NCBI GenBank assembly: GCA_029262955.1
Contig: JAJCYL010000328.1
Span: 1-8,214 of the forward strand
Source of the DNA: Cytophagales bacterium
GTDB taxonomy: Bacteria > Bacteroidota > Bacteroidia > Cytophagales > Cyclobacteriaceae
Direction: 5' to 3'
DNA length: 8,214 bases
This document shows, in pieces, positions 1 through 6,977 of this stretch. Position 1 is the stretch's first letter; each line of letters begins with the position of its first letter. The notes under the pieces are model-generated. The model was not told the origin of the DNA, made no database searches, and saw only the letters and a list, made by a program, of their open reading frames with translations. A program made the position numbers and the translations under genes.

Positions 1-324
1 GATGAATAAACGTGCATTAGTTACCGCAGCATTCACTTTCAGTTTATTTCTTATAATTCGGGAATCCAATAATAGCTGATCTATATTTTTTTTATCAAAA
101 TGAGCCACTTTTTCAACATTAAAGCCCGCAAATGCATTTCTGTAGCCATCACGTCTCTTTAAGATTGTACTCCAGCTCAATCCCGCTTGGGCCCCTTCCA
201 ATATTAAAAACTCGAAATGTATTTTATCGTCATGAACTGGCACACCCCATTCATCGTCATGATACTTGATATATTCGGGAAACGAATTTTCTACCCATTT
301 ACACCTGTTTATTTTATTGATCAT
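1..324 (-). CDS. tag: DNA-3-methyladenine glycosylase I (Tag), 3' end cut off by the window edge
   Basis: Tag excises 3-methyladenine from alkylated DNA in the first step of base-excision repair, in the cytoplasm. I translated the minus strand from the ATG at 324 and found an open frame of 108 codons to base 1 without a stop, against a usual length of about 187. The residues match the E. coli family pattern closely: RCKW (Cys8, the first zinc ligand), YHDDEWGVP (Tyr21, His22, Trp26), and LEGAQAGLSW (Glu43, Trp51), corresponding to Cys4, Tyr16, His17, Trp21, Glu38 and Trp46 of E. coli Tag. DSRIIRNKLKVNAAVTNAR follows at residues 87-105. The C-terminal zinc ligands would lie outside the window. 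The start overlaps the end of the upstream peptidase gene by 11 bases, so translational coupling is likely. Identity is secure. Whether the gene is intact beyond the edge cannot be seen. Confidence 0.95.
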   Translation of the reverse strand, partial: MINKINRCKWVENSFPEYIKYHDDEWGVPVHDDKIHFEFLILEGAQAGLSWSTILKRRDGYRNAFAGFNVEKVAHFDKKNIDQLLLDSRIIRNKLKVNAAVTNARLFI

Positions 325-1210
325 TTTCTATATCTAATTTATCCAATCGAAGGACCAAATCTGACAGGACTTTTGCTACCTGGCCAAAAAACTCAAAATC
401 AGTTTTATCATATGTATCTGTAGACTTATGATAATCCTCGTGATCCTCAACTCCAAAATAGAGATAAGGAATCCCCATTTTATGGAAGGCTGCGTGATCG
501 GAAGAATTTGTCCAATCATTTTTTTTGTCTCCAGGATTATCATGACCTAAGCGTATCTTGATAGGATAATCCCCTCTCCAATCACGGATCATATCCCTGA
601 ACCGCGGATTATGATAAGTTCCACTGGCAAATATTTCTTTACTCCCATTTCTGCTAACCATGTCAAAATTAACGTTGAATATTATTTTTTCAATGGGTAC
701 AGGCGGATTAGCAACAAATGCATGTGCACCTAGCAAACCTTCTTCTTCAGCATCAAAAGTTACAAAAATTAAAGTGTGGTGTAAATCCGACTTTCTAGCT
801 TTTTCGGCCAGATAAAGAAGCACAGACACACCAGATGCGTTGTCGTCTGATCCATTGAAAATCTGTCCGTCTTTAATTCCCAAATGATCGTAGTGGGCGG
901 ATATAACGATTACGTCTTTAGACCTTCCAGGCAGAAATCCGATTATATTATAACCAACCTTAAAAGTTTCTCCAGGAGTCTCAAATTCATGCAAAGAATT
1001 TTCTTCATATAAATTGAGTCCTATCTCATCAAATCGGTTTTGTATATATTGCCTGGCCTTCTTGTTACCAGCGGTTCCTGTTTTACGACCTTCCATGCCA
1101 TCGGAAGACAGCACTTTCAAATCATTGAAGAGGCTACCGAACTCCGTTAAATCCTGACCATTAGAGAAGCCAATTATAAATAAGAAGAATATTGATAAAA
1201 ACACTTTCAT
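314..1210 (-). CDS. Secreted M28-family zinc aminopeptidase
   Basis: This is a 298-residue exported metallopeptidase of the M28 family, which removes N-terminal residues from peptides using two zinc ions. Residues 1-19 form a signal peptide (MKVFLSIFFLF, then IIGFSNGQ). The co-catalytic set is visible: SAHYDH (His106, with Asp108 beside it), GSDDNASG (Asp123 bridging), AEEEGLLGA (Glu155 catalytic base, Glu156 ligand), NFDMV (Asp183) and YHKSTD (His261). All five expected zinc ligands are present, so the enzyme should be active outside the cytoplasm. The frame stays open upstream to 1369, but I chose 1210. The signal peptide begins there, the upstream residues look like translated non-coding sequence, and a longer form would run into the divergent gene at 1335. 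It is followed by tag with an 11-base overlap. Family assignment is firm. The substrate is not known. Confidence 0.93.
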   Translation of the reverse strand: MKVFLSIFFLFIIGFSNGQDLTEFGSLFNDLKVLSSDGMEGRKTGTAGNKKARQYIQNRFDEIGLNLYEENSLHEFETPGETFKVGYNIIGFLPGRSKDVIVISAHYDHLGIKDGQIFNGSDDNASGVSVLLYLAEKARKSDLHHTLIFVTFDAEEEGLLGAHAFVANPPVPIEKIIFNVNFDMVSRNGSKEIFASGTYHNPRFRDMIRDWRGDYPIKIRLGHDNPGDKKNDWTNSSDHAAFHKMGIPYLYFGVEDHEDYHKSTDTYDKTDFEFFGQVAKVLSDLVLRLDKLDIENDQ

Positions 1211-1263
1211 ATGGCAACAGTAATCTCGATTTGTGATTGATAGTAGGCCGAATTTAATCAAGT

Positions 1264-1271
1264 CAAATTTA
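1264..1271 (-). promoter_or_regulatory. Candidate Bacteroidota -7 promoter element for the peptidase-tag unit
   Basis: Read on the minus strand, this is TAAATTTG, an exact match to the Bacteroidota -7 consensus TAnnTTTG. It lies 53 bases upstream of the peptidase ATG at 1210, which would give a leader of roughly 45-50 bases. No TTG is present at the expected -33 distance, so only half of the promoter is visible. In AT-rich sequence an octamer with two free positions can occur by chance. Confidence 0.3.
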
Positions 1272-1334
1272 TAATGAACATAGTTACTATTTGGCCATAT
1301 TTGTTCGTTTAAAATGCAAGATGTAATTGCTTTC

Positions 1335-2456
1335 ATGAGAATCTTCTTTTCATTCATTCTAATATTCACTAGTTCACATTCATGGTCTCAAATGCTACCA
1401 GAAAAGCTTGACCAATTCAAATTACTAGAAATCCGTAATCAGCTTCCTCCGGATCTGCTATCAAGTAGAACCGCTGTTTTTGTTCAAGTTCCCAATAAAA
1501 AAGGCAAGTATCCTATCAGAGGGGATTGGAAAGAATTTGCACAATCAACACATGAAGGTTTTCGGAAAATTGGTATTGATGCTGTCGCCTATTACAATTT
1601 AGAAGATTTTTATGCAGGCCTTGATGCCGAACAAGGCTTTTTAAGCCCCTTGCAAAATCGAAAAATTGAAAATCTAATTTTCCTCCAGGTGAAAGAAACT
1701 ATACTTGGTAATGAGGTTGTGCTAACAATCACCAAACGCTCTTCAAACGAGTTACTATCCATTAATCAACCTGCCTATAGACTACAACGCAATGCAATCG
1801 GTGAACTCATTGCTCAACTGGGCAGGGACATTTATGCTGATAAACTGGTCAATGCGAATTTTCTCATTTTGGACGAACCGGAATTCTTCACTGACACTGA
1901 CGCTGTTAGGGGTAGAAGATATGAGTCATTCACTGGCGATCTAAAAATCAGCAAACTTGCAGTGCCTAAATTCTCAAAGTATCAATTTCCAGATGATATC
2001 GATTCTACATCGATCTCGCAGGACAAAATTTCGGTGATTAGCTCATATAATAATGCAGTTGACTTAGCCAACCAAAAATTAGCTGAAATTATGACCGTTT
2101 ATCCGTTTAAATATGAGTTGGTTGATTATTCTGAAGGAGAGGAGCATCTTTATAGGAGAGAATTTAGCTACGTGCTTATGTTTTTACATTCAACCGGAAA
2201 GTCTGTCAAAGAACTGCTTAATTACGATGTTGATTACAATGAAACCGATTATATAACACTTAAAACAGTACAGGAAGGAATTACAACCCTCGAACAATTA
2301 CCAATCAATACGCCCATTTTCAAGTTTTACACTAAACAACTGGTTAATAAAGAAATTTATTTGGGCAATCAATGGGACGCAGATTTGACCTGGGAGGAAG
2401 CTCTAATCAATCATCTTAATAATTTTAAAGAAACAGTGGTAAAGAAGACCAACTAA
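1335..2456 (+). CDS. Secreted protein of unknown function, 373 residues
   Basis: I do not recognise a named family. Residues 1-19 form a signal peptide (MRIFFSFILIF, then TSSHSWSQ), so the mature protein is periplasmic or exported. It has no cysteine at the cleavage site that would make it a lipoprotein, and no further membrane segment. The rest is mixed alpha/beta. One block runs from about residue 40 to 175 (strand TAVFVQV, helix around WKEFAQSTHEGFRKIG, strand NLIFLQV, strand VVLTITKRS, helix NAIGELIAQLGRDIY). A second runs from about 208 to 365 with a loosely similar order, ending in WDADLTWEEALINHLNNF. This could be an internal duplication, but I see no strong identity. I chose the ATG at 1335 over the one at 1314 because the signal peptide begins there. 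It is divergent from the peptidase gene and 48 bases ahead of recJ. Being a real gene is nearly certain. Function is open. Confidence 0.85.
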   Translation: MRIFFSFILIFTSSHSWSQMLPEKLDQFKLLEIRNQLPPDLLSSRTAVFVQVPNKKGKYPIRGDWKEFAQSTHEGFRKIGIDAVAYYNLEDFYAGLDAEQGFLSPLQNRKIENLIFLQVKETILGNEVVLTITKRSSNELLSINQPAYRLQRNAIGELIAQLGRDIYADKLVNANFLILDEPEFFTDTDAVRGRRYESFTGDLKISKLAVPKFSKYQFPDDIDSTSISQDKISVISSYNNAVDLANQKLAEIMTVYPFKYELVDYSEGEEHLYRREFSYVLMFLHSTGKSVKELLNYDVDYNETDYITLKTVQEGITTLEQLPINTPIFKFYTKQLVNKEIYLGNQWDADLTWEEALINHLNNFKETVVKKTN

Positions 2457-2459
2457 AAT

Positions 2460-2501
2460 GGAAAATTCGGTATTATTTAATAACTTATAACTGAATTTTC
2501 C
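2460..2501 (+). promoter_or_regulatory. 12-bp hairpin abutting the recJ start codon
   Basis: The left arm at 2460-2471 (GGAAAATTCGGT) pairs with the right arm at 2490-2501 (ACTGAATTTTCC). The stem has 12 pairs with one G-U wobble, around an 18-base loop. The right arm ends 3 bases before the recJ ATG at 2505, so in RNA the folded form would cover the ribosome landing site. No T-run follows the right arm, which argues against a simple terminator for the upstream gene. The base pairing is directly visible. A regulatory role is inferred. Confidence 0.5.
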
Positions 2502-2504
2502 TGG

Positions 2505-4211
2505 ATGATAAAACGCTGGATATATCCCCCCATTGTTGACAATCAATTAGTCAAAACTCTATCTTCTTCAATAAATATTAGTCTTCCGCTCGCGACAATT
2601 CTTCTTCAACGAGGTGTTAACGACTATGATCAAGCGAGGTCCTTTTTCAGACCAAGCCTGTTAAGCCTGTATGATCCCTTTTTGATGGCTGATATGGCCA
2701 AAGCCGTAGAACGCATCAATGATGCACTTTTCAAAAATGAAAAGGTATTGATTTATGGTGACTACGACGTCGACGGGACAACCTCGGTGGCTTTGATTTA
2801 TGGGTTCCTCAAAAGTCATGGTCACAGCGACATTTCCTATTATATACCTGATCGTTATGAAGAAGGCTATGGCATCTCAGAAAAGGGGATTAGATGGGCT
2901 GCAGATAATCATTTTAAGTTAGTCATTGCATTAGATTGTGGAATAAAGGCCTTTAACAATGCAAAGCTTGCCAGGGAATTAGCTCTTGACCTTATCATTT
3001 GTGACCATCACTTACCTGGCGATGAATTACCGGATGCCTTCGCCATTTTAGATCCCAAAAGAAAAGACTGCGACTATCCGTTTGATGGCCTTTCGGGTTG
3101 TGGAGTGGGGTTCAAACTCCTTCAGGCGTTTTGTCAGCAAAATACAATTGACCAAAATGAATTGTATGAGTACCTCGATTTAGTTGCTGTAAGTATTGCC
3201 TCCGATTTGGTCCCAATTATTGATGAAAACCGTATCCTCGCCTATTTTGGATTAAAAAAACTCACATCGAAGCCATCAATTGGACTTGCCGCCCTGAAAG
3301 AAGTTAGCGGTCTGAAATCTTCTGAGGTGGATATCCAAGGCATTGTATTTGGAATTGGGCCTCGTATCAATGCAGCCGGTCGAATTGACCACGCCAAGAC
3401 CGCCGTTCAATTATTAGTTGCAGATCATGAGATTGAAGCCAAAGCATTGGCCAATCAGATCAACTTGAAAAACACTAAGAGGAAAGATTTTGATAAGGAT
3501 ATAACCCAGGAGGCACTTGCCAGCATTGAAAAGGAAATTGATCCCCTAAAACGCTCGACTGTGTTATTTAACAAAGACTGGCATAAAGGGGTAATCGGGA
3601 TCGTTGCCTCAAGATGTATAGAAAGCCACTATCGCCCAACCATAATACTTACAGAATCAAATGGAAAAGCAACAGGGTCTGCCCGGTCGGTCGAAGGTTT
3701 TGATATTTATGAAGCCATAGCCGCCTGTTCAGACTTACTGGAGCAATATGGGGGTCATAGATTCGCTGCTGGTTTAACTATGGATTTAAAAGATATTGAA
3801 GCCTTCCAAAAAAAGTTTGAAGAAACTGTGCGATCTACAATCGCAGAAGAATCTCTCTTTCCCAAAATTAAAATCGATCTAGATCTACCCCTCGAAGCCA
3901 TCAATTTTAAGTTTTACAATGTGCTGATGCAAATGGGTCCATTTGGCCCTGGTAACGTCGAACCCCTGTTTTCTTCTTCGGATCTTGTTGTTGTTGGACA
4001 GCCAAGAATCATGAAGGAACTTCATATGAAATTTCATGTCCGCTCGAAGGACGGCAAACAATCATTTGAGGTATTAGCGTTCAATCTTTCCTCTTACAAA
4101 GATCAAGTGGTTCAGTCTGAAGGATTTAGTATCGCTTATCACTTACAACATACAACTTATCGGGGTGAAAAGTCATTACAATTGAACGTGAAAGACATCC
4201 GCTTCGAATGA
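2505..4211 (+). CDS. recJ: Single-stranded-DNA-specific 5'-3' exonuclease RecJ
   Basis: RecJ degrades single-stranded DNA 5' to 3' in the cytoplasm during recombination, mismatch repair and base-excision repair. The 568-residue length is normal for the Bacteroidota form. The DHH phosphoesterase core is complete: GDYDVDGTTS (residues 85-94), ALDCG (142-146), the name-giving CDHH (166-169), and SIASDLVPI (230-238). GIGPRINAAGRI (283-294) links to the DHHA1 domain with GSARS (391-395) and GGHRFAAG (416-423). The C-terminal OB-like, DNA-binding part contains MGPFGPGNVEP (477-487). All expected manganese-binding aspartates and histidines are present. The ATG at 2505 gives MIKRWIY, typical of the family N-terminus. 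A strong hairpin sits immediately before the start. lptB begins 16 bases after the stop, so the two are probably co-transcribed. Tag, another repair gene, lies at the left end of the window but on the other strand. Confidence 0.97.
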   Translation: MIKRWIYPPIVDNQLVKTLSSSINISLPLATILLQRGVNDYDQARSFFRPSLLSLYDPFLMADMAKAVERINDALFKNEKVLIYGDYDVDGTTSVALIYGFLKSHGHSDISYYIPDRYEEGYGISEKGIRWAADNHFKLVIALDCGIKAFNNAKLARELALDLIICDHHLPGDELPDAFAILDPKRKDCDYPFDGLSGCGVGFKLLQAFCQQNTIDQNELYEYLDLVAVSIASDLVPIIDENRILAYFGLKKLTSKPSIGLAALKEVSGLKSSEVDIQGIVFGIGPRINAAGRIDHAKTAVQLLVADHEIEAKALANQINLKNTKRKDFDKDITQEALASIEKEIDPLKRSTVLFNKDWHKGVIGIVASRCIESHYRPTIILTESNGKATGSARSVEGFDIYEAIAACSDLLEQYGGHRFAAGLTMDLKDIEAFQKKFEETVRSTIAEESLFPKIKIDLDLPLEAINFKFYNVLMQMGPFGPGNVEPLFSSSDLVVVGQPRIMKELHMKFHVRSKDGKQSFEVLAFNLSSYKDQVVQSEGFSIAYHLQHTTYRGEKSLQLNVKDIRFE

Positions 4212-4227
4212 TTAAATTTGCGGCCCC

Positions 4228-4959
4228 ATGTTGCTAAAAGCAGAACACTTAGTGAAGAAATACAAAGGAAGAATTGTCGTAAATGACATATCTGTTGACG
4301 TTAGTCAAGGGGAGATTGTAGGACTTTTAGGCCCTAATGGTGCTGGTAAAACCACTTCATTTTACATGATAGTAGGTTTAATTAAGCCCAATGAAGGCCG
4401 AATATTCCTTGACAAGGAAAATATAACCGGACTTCCGATGTATAAGCGGGCTAAAAAAGGAATTGGTTACCTGGCCCAGGAAGCATCAGTTTTTAGGAAG
4501 CTAACGGTTGAGGAAAATTTGATGGCTGTGTTAGAAATGACCAAGTTGTCAAGAAAGGAGCAAAAGGAAAAGATTGAGATTTTGTTGGAAGAATTCAGTC
4601 TTACACATGTTCGAAAAAATCTCGGAATGGTGTTATCCGGAGGAGAGAGGAGGAGGACTGAAATCGCCCGAGCGCTAGCTGTTGACCCTAAATTTGTACT
4701 ACTTGATGAACCTTTCGCTGGTGTTGATCCTATTGCTGTAGAAGAAATTCAAACCATCGTTGCAAGATTAAAGACCAGGAATATCGGTATCCTAATTACG
4801 GATCACAATGTGAATGAAACACTCTCCATAACAGACAGGGCTTATCTAATGTTTGAAGGAAAACTTCTCAAAGCGGGAACTGCCGAAGAACTAGCTGCTG
4901 ATGAACAGGTACGTCGAGTTTATTTGGGAAAACACTTCGAATTGAAGAGAAAGATATAA
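4228..4959 (+). CDS. lptB: LPS export ABC transporter ATP-binding protein LptB
   Basis: LptB is the cytoplasmic ATPase that, with LptF and LptG, drives lipopolysaccharide from the inner membrane to the Lpt bridge. The 243-residue protein has every ABC ATPase motif: Walker A GPNGAGKTT (35-43), Q-loop Gln84 in YLAQEASVFRKL, signature LSGGERRR (136-143), Walker B FVLLDEP with catalytic Glu161, D-loop GVD (165-167) and switch His193 in TDHNV. The run LAQEASVFRKLTVEEN and the C-terminal YLGKHFEL are specific to the LptB branch rather than to general importers. No lptA, lptC or lptFG gene is in the window, so the partners must be encoded elsewhere. It sits 16 bases after recJ and 74 before the GH3 gene. 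Its ATG at 4228 has no Shine-Dalgarno sequence, as is common in Bacteroidota. Confidence 0.96.
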   Translation: MLLKAEHLVKKYKGRIVVNDISVDVSQGEIVGLLGPNGAGKTTSFYMIVGLIKPNEGRIFLDKENITGLPMYKRAKKGIGYLAQEASVFRKLTVEENLMAVLEMTKLSRKEQKEKIEILLEEFSLTHVRKNLGMVLSGGERRRTEIARALAVDPKFVLLDEPFAGVDPIAVEEIQTIVARLKTRNIGILITDHNVNETLSITDRAYLMFEGKLLKAGTAEELAADEQVRRVYLGKHFELKRKI

Positions 4960-5002
4960 TAATGCTTGTTAGAGTTATCGGGTTATCTCGGTAATTGATA
5001 TA

Positions 5003-5030
5003 TTAGCTATTTAGCATCCTAAATAGTTAA
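5003..5030 (+). promoter_or_regulatory. 12-bp hairpin abutting the GH3-family start codon
   Basis: The arms 5003-5014 (TTAGCTATTTAG) and 5019-5030 (CTAAATAGTTAA) form 12 pairs with one G-U wobble and a 4-base loop (CATC). The inner 8 pairs are perfect. The right arm ends 3 bases before the TTG start at 5034. ATTTT follows, so a weak terminator for lptB is a second reading, but the stem has few G-C pairs. As DNA it could also be a dyad operator. The structure is visible. The role is inferred. Confidence 0.5.
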
Positions 5031-5033
5031 ATT

Positions 5034-6566
5034 TTGGAAATACTCAATTCCATTCTTACCTGGGTAATGAAAAAGCGCATCCATCAGATTGAGCTTTTTA
5101 TGAAATACCCACATGAAGTGCAGGAGGAATTGCGTCAAAAACTTATTAGATCCGCCAGTAGAACAGAGTATGGTCACAAGTATGGATTTTCTGAGATCGA
5201 TACACGGGAACAATATATTCGAAATGTACCAATTGTCACCTACGAAGATCTTTTCCCTTATATAGAGCGGCTAATGGCTGGTGAACAACAACTTCTGTGG
5301 CAATCAGATATTAATTGGTTTGCCAAATCATCAGGTACTACTAACGCGAAAAGCAAATTTATACCGGTATCACCAGAGGCACTGGATGACTGCCATTTCA
5401 AAGGTGGCAAAGATCTAATCTCCATATACGTCAACAATTATCCTGATTCCAGACTTTTTAGTGGTAAAGGCCTTACCATCGGTGGTAGCCAGCAAATCAA
5501 TCAATTTGATAAGAACTCCAATTCTTATTATGGTGATGTCTCAGCGGTAATTATTAAGAATTTGCCTCTATGGGCACAGTTCGTCAGCACTCCAGGTTTG
5601 GATATTGCTTTGATGGAAGAATGGGAAGAGAAAATTGAGAAAATGGCTAAAGTGACTGCCAAAGAAAATGTTACCAGCATATCCGGGGTCCCGACCTGGA
5701 CTGTAGTGTTGCTTCAGAAAATTCTTGAAAATGAAGGTAAGGATAGCATACTTGACGTTTGGCCCAACCTTGAAGTCTTTGTTCATGGAGCAGTTGCTTT
5801 CACACCTTATGAAGCTTTATTTAAGAAATTAATACCATCAGATGGAATGCGCTACATGGAAACTTATAACGCATCTGAAGGGTTCTTCGGAATTAAGGAC
5901 CAAACGGATGGTAAAGACATGTTATTAATGCTTGATTACGGCATTTATTATGAATTTATTCCCTTTGATGAAATAGATAGTGACAATCCTAAAACTCTAA
6001 GTTTAGATGAAGTTCAGTTAGGAGTGAACTATGCCATGGTGATCACCACAAATGCGGGTCTTTGGAGATACAAGATTGGAGATACCATTAAGTTTACATC
6101 GGTCAATCCTTATCGGATTATGATAACCGGTCGAACAAAGCACTTCATCAATGCATTTGGCGAAGAACTGATTATTGAAAATGCCGAGACAGCGATAACC
6201 ATTGCCTGTGAGCACACCGGAGCTATTGTAAACAACTTTACCGCTGGGCCTCGATACCTAAAAGCCGGTACAAAGGGTGGTCATGAATGGATTATTGAAT
6301 TCAAGACCGCTCCGAACGACCTGAATGAATTTGGAAGAATACTTGATACAGTTTTGAAAGAAGTAAATTCTGACTATGAGGCTAAAAGGTATAAAAACAT
6401 CGCTCTGGATGAGCCACATATTCACTTTGTCAAAGAAGGTACTTTTTACAATTGGCTCAAAAGAAAGGGAAAATTAGGTGGTCAACACAAGGTACCTCGG
6501 TTGGCCAACGATAGAGAATACATCAATGACATTCTGAAAAGTATAGAAGTTGCTACAACTGTCTAA
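5034..6566 (+). CDS. GH3-family adenylate-forming enzyme (putative acyl-amido synthetase)
   Basis: This 510-residue protein belongs to the GH3 family, first known from plant enzymes that activate a carboxylic acid with ATP and join it to an amino acid. The three adenylation motifs are visible: SSGTTNAKSKFIP (99-111, phosphate-binding loop), YNASEGFFG (278-286) and GLWRYKIGDTIKF (342-354). GRTKHFINAFGEE (366-378) leads into the mobile C-terminal domain. No signal peptide or membrane segment is seen, so it acts in the cytoplasm. The acid and amine substrates of bacterial members are unknown to me. The start is a TTG at 5034. The first ATG is at codon 12 (5067), but residues 3-20 (ILNSILTWVMKKRIHQIE) look like the normal family N-terminus, and a stop at 5028-5030 prevents a longer form. 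It follows lptB by 74 bases containing a hairpin. Its stop overlaps the convergent DUF3307 gene by 4 bases. Confidence 0.92.
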   Translation: MEILNSILTWVMKKRIHQIELFMKYPHEVQEELRQKLIRSASRTEYGHKYGFSEIDTREQYIRNVPIVTYEDLFPYIERLMAGEQQLLWQSDINWFAKSSGTTNAKSKFIPVSPEALDDCHFKGGKDLISIYVNNYPDSRLFSGKGLTIGGSQQINQFDKNSNSYYGDVSAVIIKNLPLWAQFVSTPGLDIALMEEWEEKIEKMAKVTAKENVTSISGVPTWTVVLLQKILENEGKDSILDVWPNLEVFVHGAVAFTPYEALFKKLIPSDGMRYMETYNASEGFFGIKDQTDGKDMLLMLDYGIYYEFIPFDEIDSDNPKTLSLDEVQLGVNYAMVITTNAGLWRYKIGDTIKFTSVNPYRIMITGRTKHFINAFGEELIIENAETAITIACEHTGAIVNNFTAGPRYLKAGTKGGHEWIIEFKTAPNDLNEFGRILDTVLKEVNSDYEAKRYKNIALDEPHIHFVKEGTFYNWLKRKGKLGGQHKVPRLANDREYINDILKSIEVATTV

Positions 6567-6952
6567 TTGACAATCAGGTAGTCATAAGTCAGGAGCAGGC
6601 TTGCGCCATGAATGAATTGGTCGAATCCTATTCCCGTATAATACCACCTCTTGTCATCCCGGGCATAAAGAGTGGCATTTATTTTACTAGTAAAGAAATC
6701 CGTCACAAAGTGAATGCCCCCATTAATAAGGGCATAAAAAATAGCCGCATTCAAGCCAAATAAGACAAATGACCCAACAAATAAGACAAAAGTATATGTG
6801 CCAATATGGATTGTAAGCCACTTTAAACTCTTGGCCTTATTTATGGCCATATCTGTAGATTGGAATAGGAAATCACCTATAAAATGAATCAGTAAGAGTA
6901 TTACTGCCACAGTTAATGTTGAGTTTAAGCTAATAATTGGTTCCTCTGCCAA
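6563..6952 (-). CDS. DUF3307-type small integral membrane protein
   Basis: A small, strongly hydrophobic protein with about three to four membrane segments (roughly 13-31, 46-66, 68-88 and 108-126), resembling the DUF3307 family. It carries the recurring His/Asp pattern HFIGDFLFQ (His23, Asp27, Gln31), His49, HFVTDFFTSK (His81, Asp85) and DQFIH (Asp111, His115). The biochemical role is unknown. The start is uncertain. No ATG lies between the upstream stop at 6965-6967 and the first conserved motif. TTG at 6952 gives 129 residues, and GTG at 6910 gives 115 residues beginning just before the first helix. It lies 100 bases beyond the folB stop on the same strand, with a possible terminator between. 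Its last 4 bases overlap the end of the convergent GH3 gene. Family assignment comes from the motif spacing. Confidence 0.82.
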   Translation of the reverse strand: MAEEPIISLNSTLTVAVILLLIHFIGDFLFQSTDMAINKAKSLKWLTIHIGTYTFVLFVGSFVLFGLNAAIFYALINGGIHFVTDFFTSKINATLYARDDKRWYYTGIGFDQFIHGASLLLTYDYLIVN

Positions 6953-6977
6953 GCCCAGGCTGCTTTAGTTAATCACT

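Noticed and set aside
217..423. A 68-residue plus-strand open frame across the tag-peptidase junction.
   Set aside because: The opposite strand encodes recognisable Tag and M28 sequence over the same bases.
1285..1303. TACTATTTG and CATATTTG upstream of the secreted-protein gene, considered as plus-strand -7 elements.
   Set aside because: One has the wrong spacing and the other a mismatch at the first base, and neither has a TTG about 20 bases upstream.
1211..1369. An N-terminal extension of the M28 peptidase by 53 residues to an ATG at 1369.
   Set aside because: It would place the signal peptide internally and overlap the start of the divergent gene. The added residues look like translated intergenic sequence.
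4213..4220. TAAATTTG, an exact Bacteroidota -7 match, 7 bases before the lptB ATG; it would imply a leaderless lptB transcript.
   Set aside because: There is no TTG at the -33 distance, the gap after recJ is only 16 bases, and such octamers are frequent in AT-rich DNA. Read-through from recJ explains expression more simply.
4975..4990. Two copies of TTATC 8 bases apart in the lptB-GH3 gap, considered as a regulator-binding repeat.
   Set aside because: Five bases repeated once is well within chance. Only the neighbouring hairpin stands out.
5019..5213. Short open frames opposite the GH3 gene (5019-5213, 5568-5786, 6018-6215) and opposite the folB/DivIVA genes (7350-7670, 7674-7874).
   Set aside because: They lie entirely or largely antisense to well-supported conserved genes and show no domain or export signal of their own.
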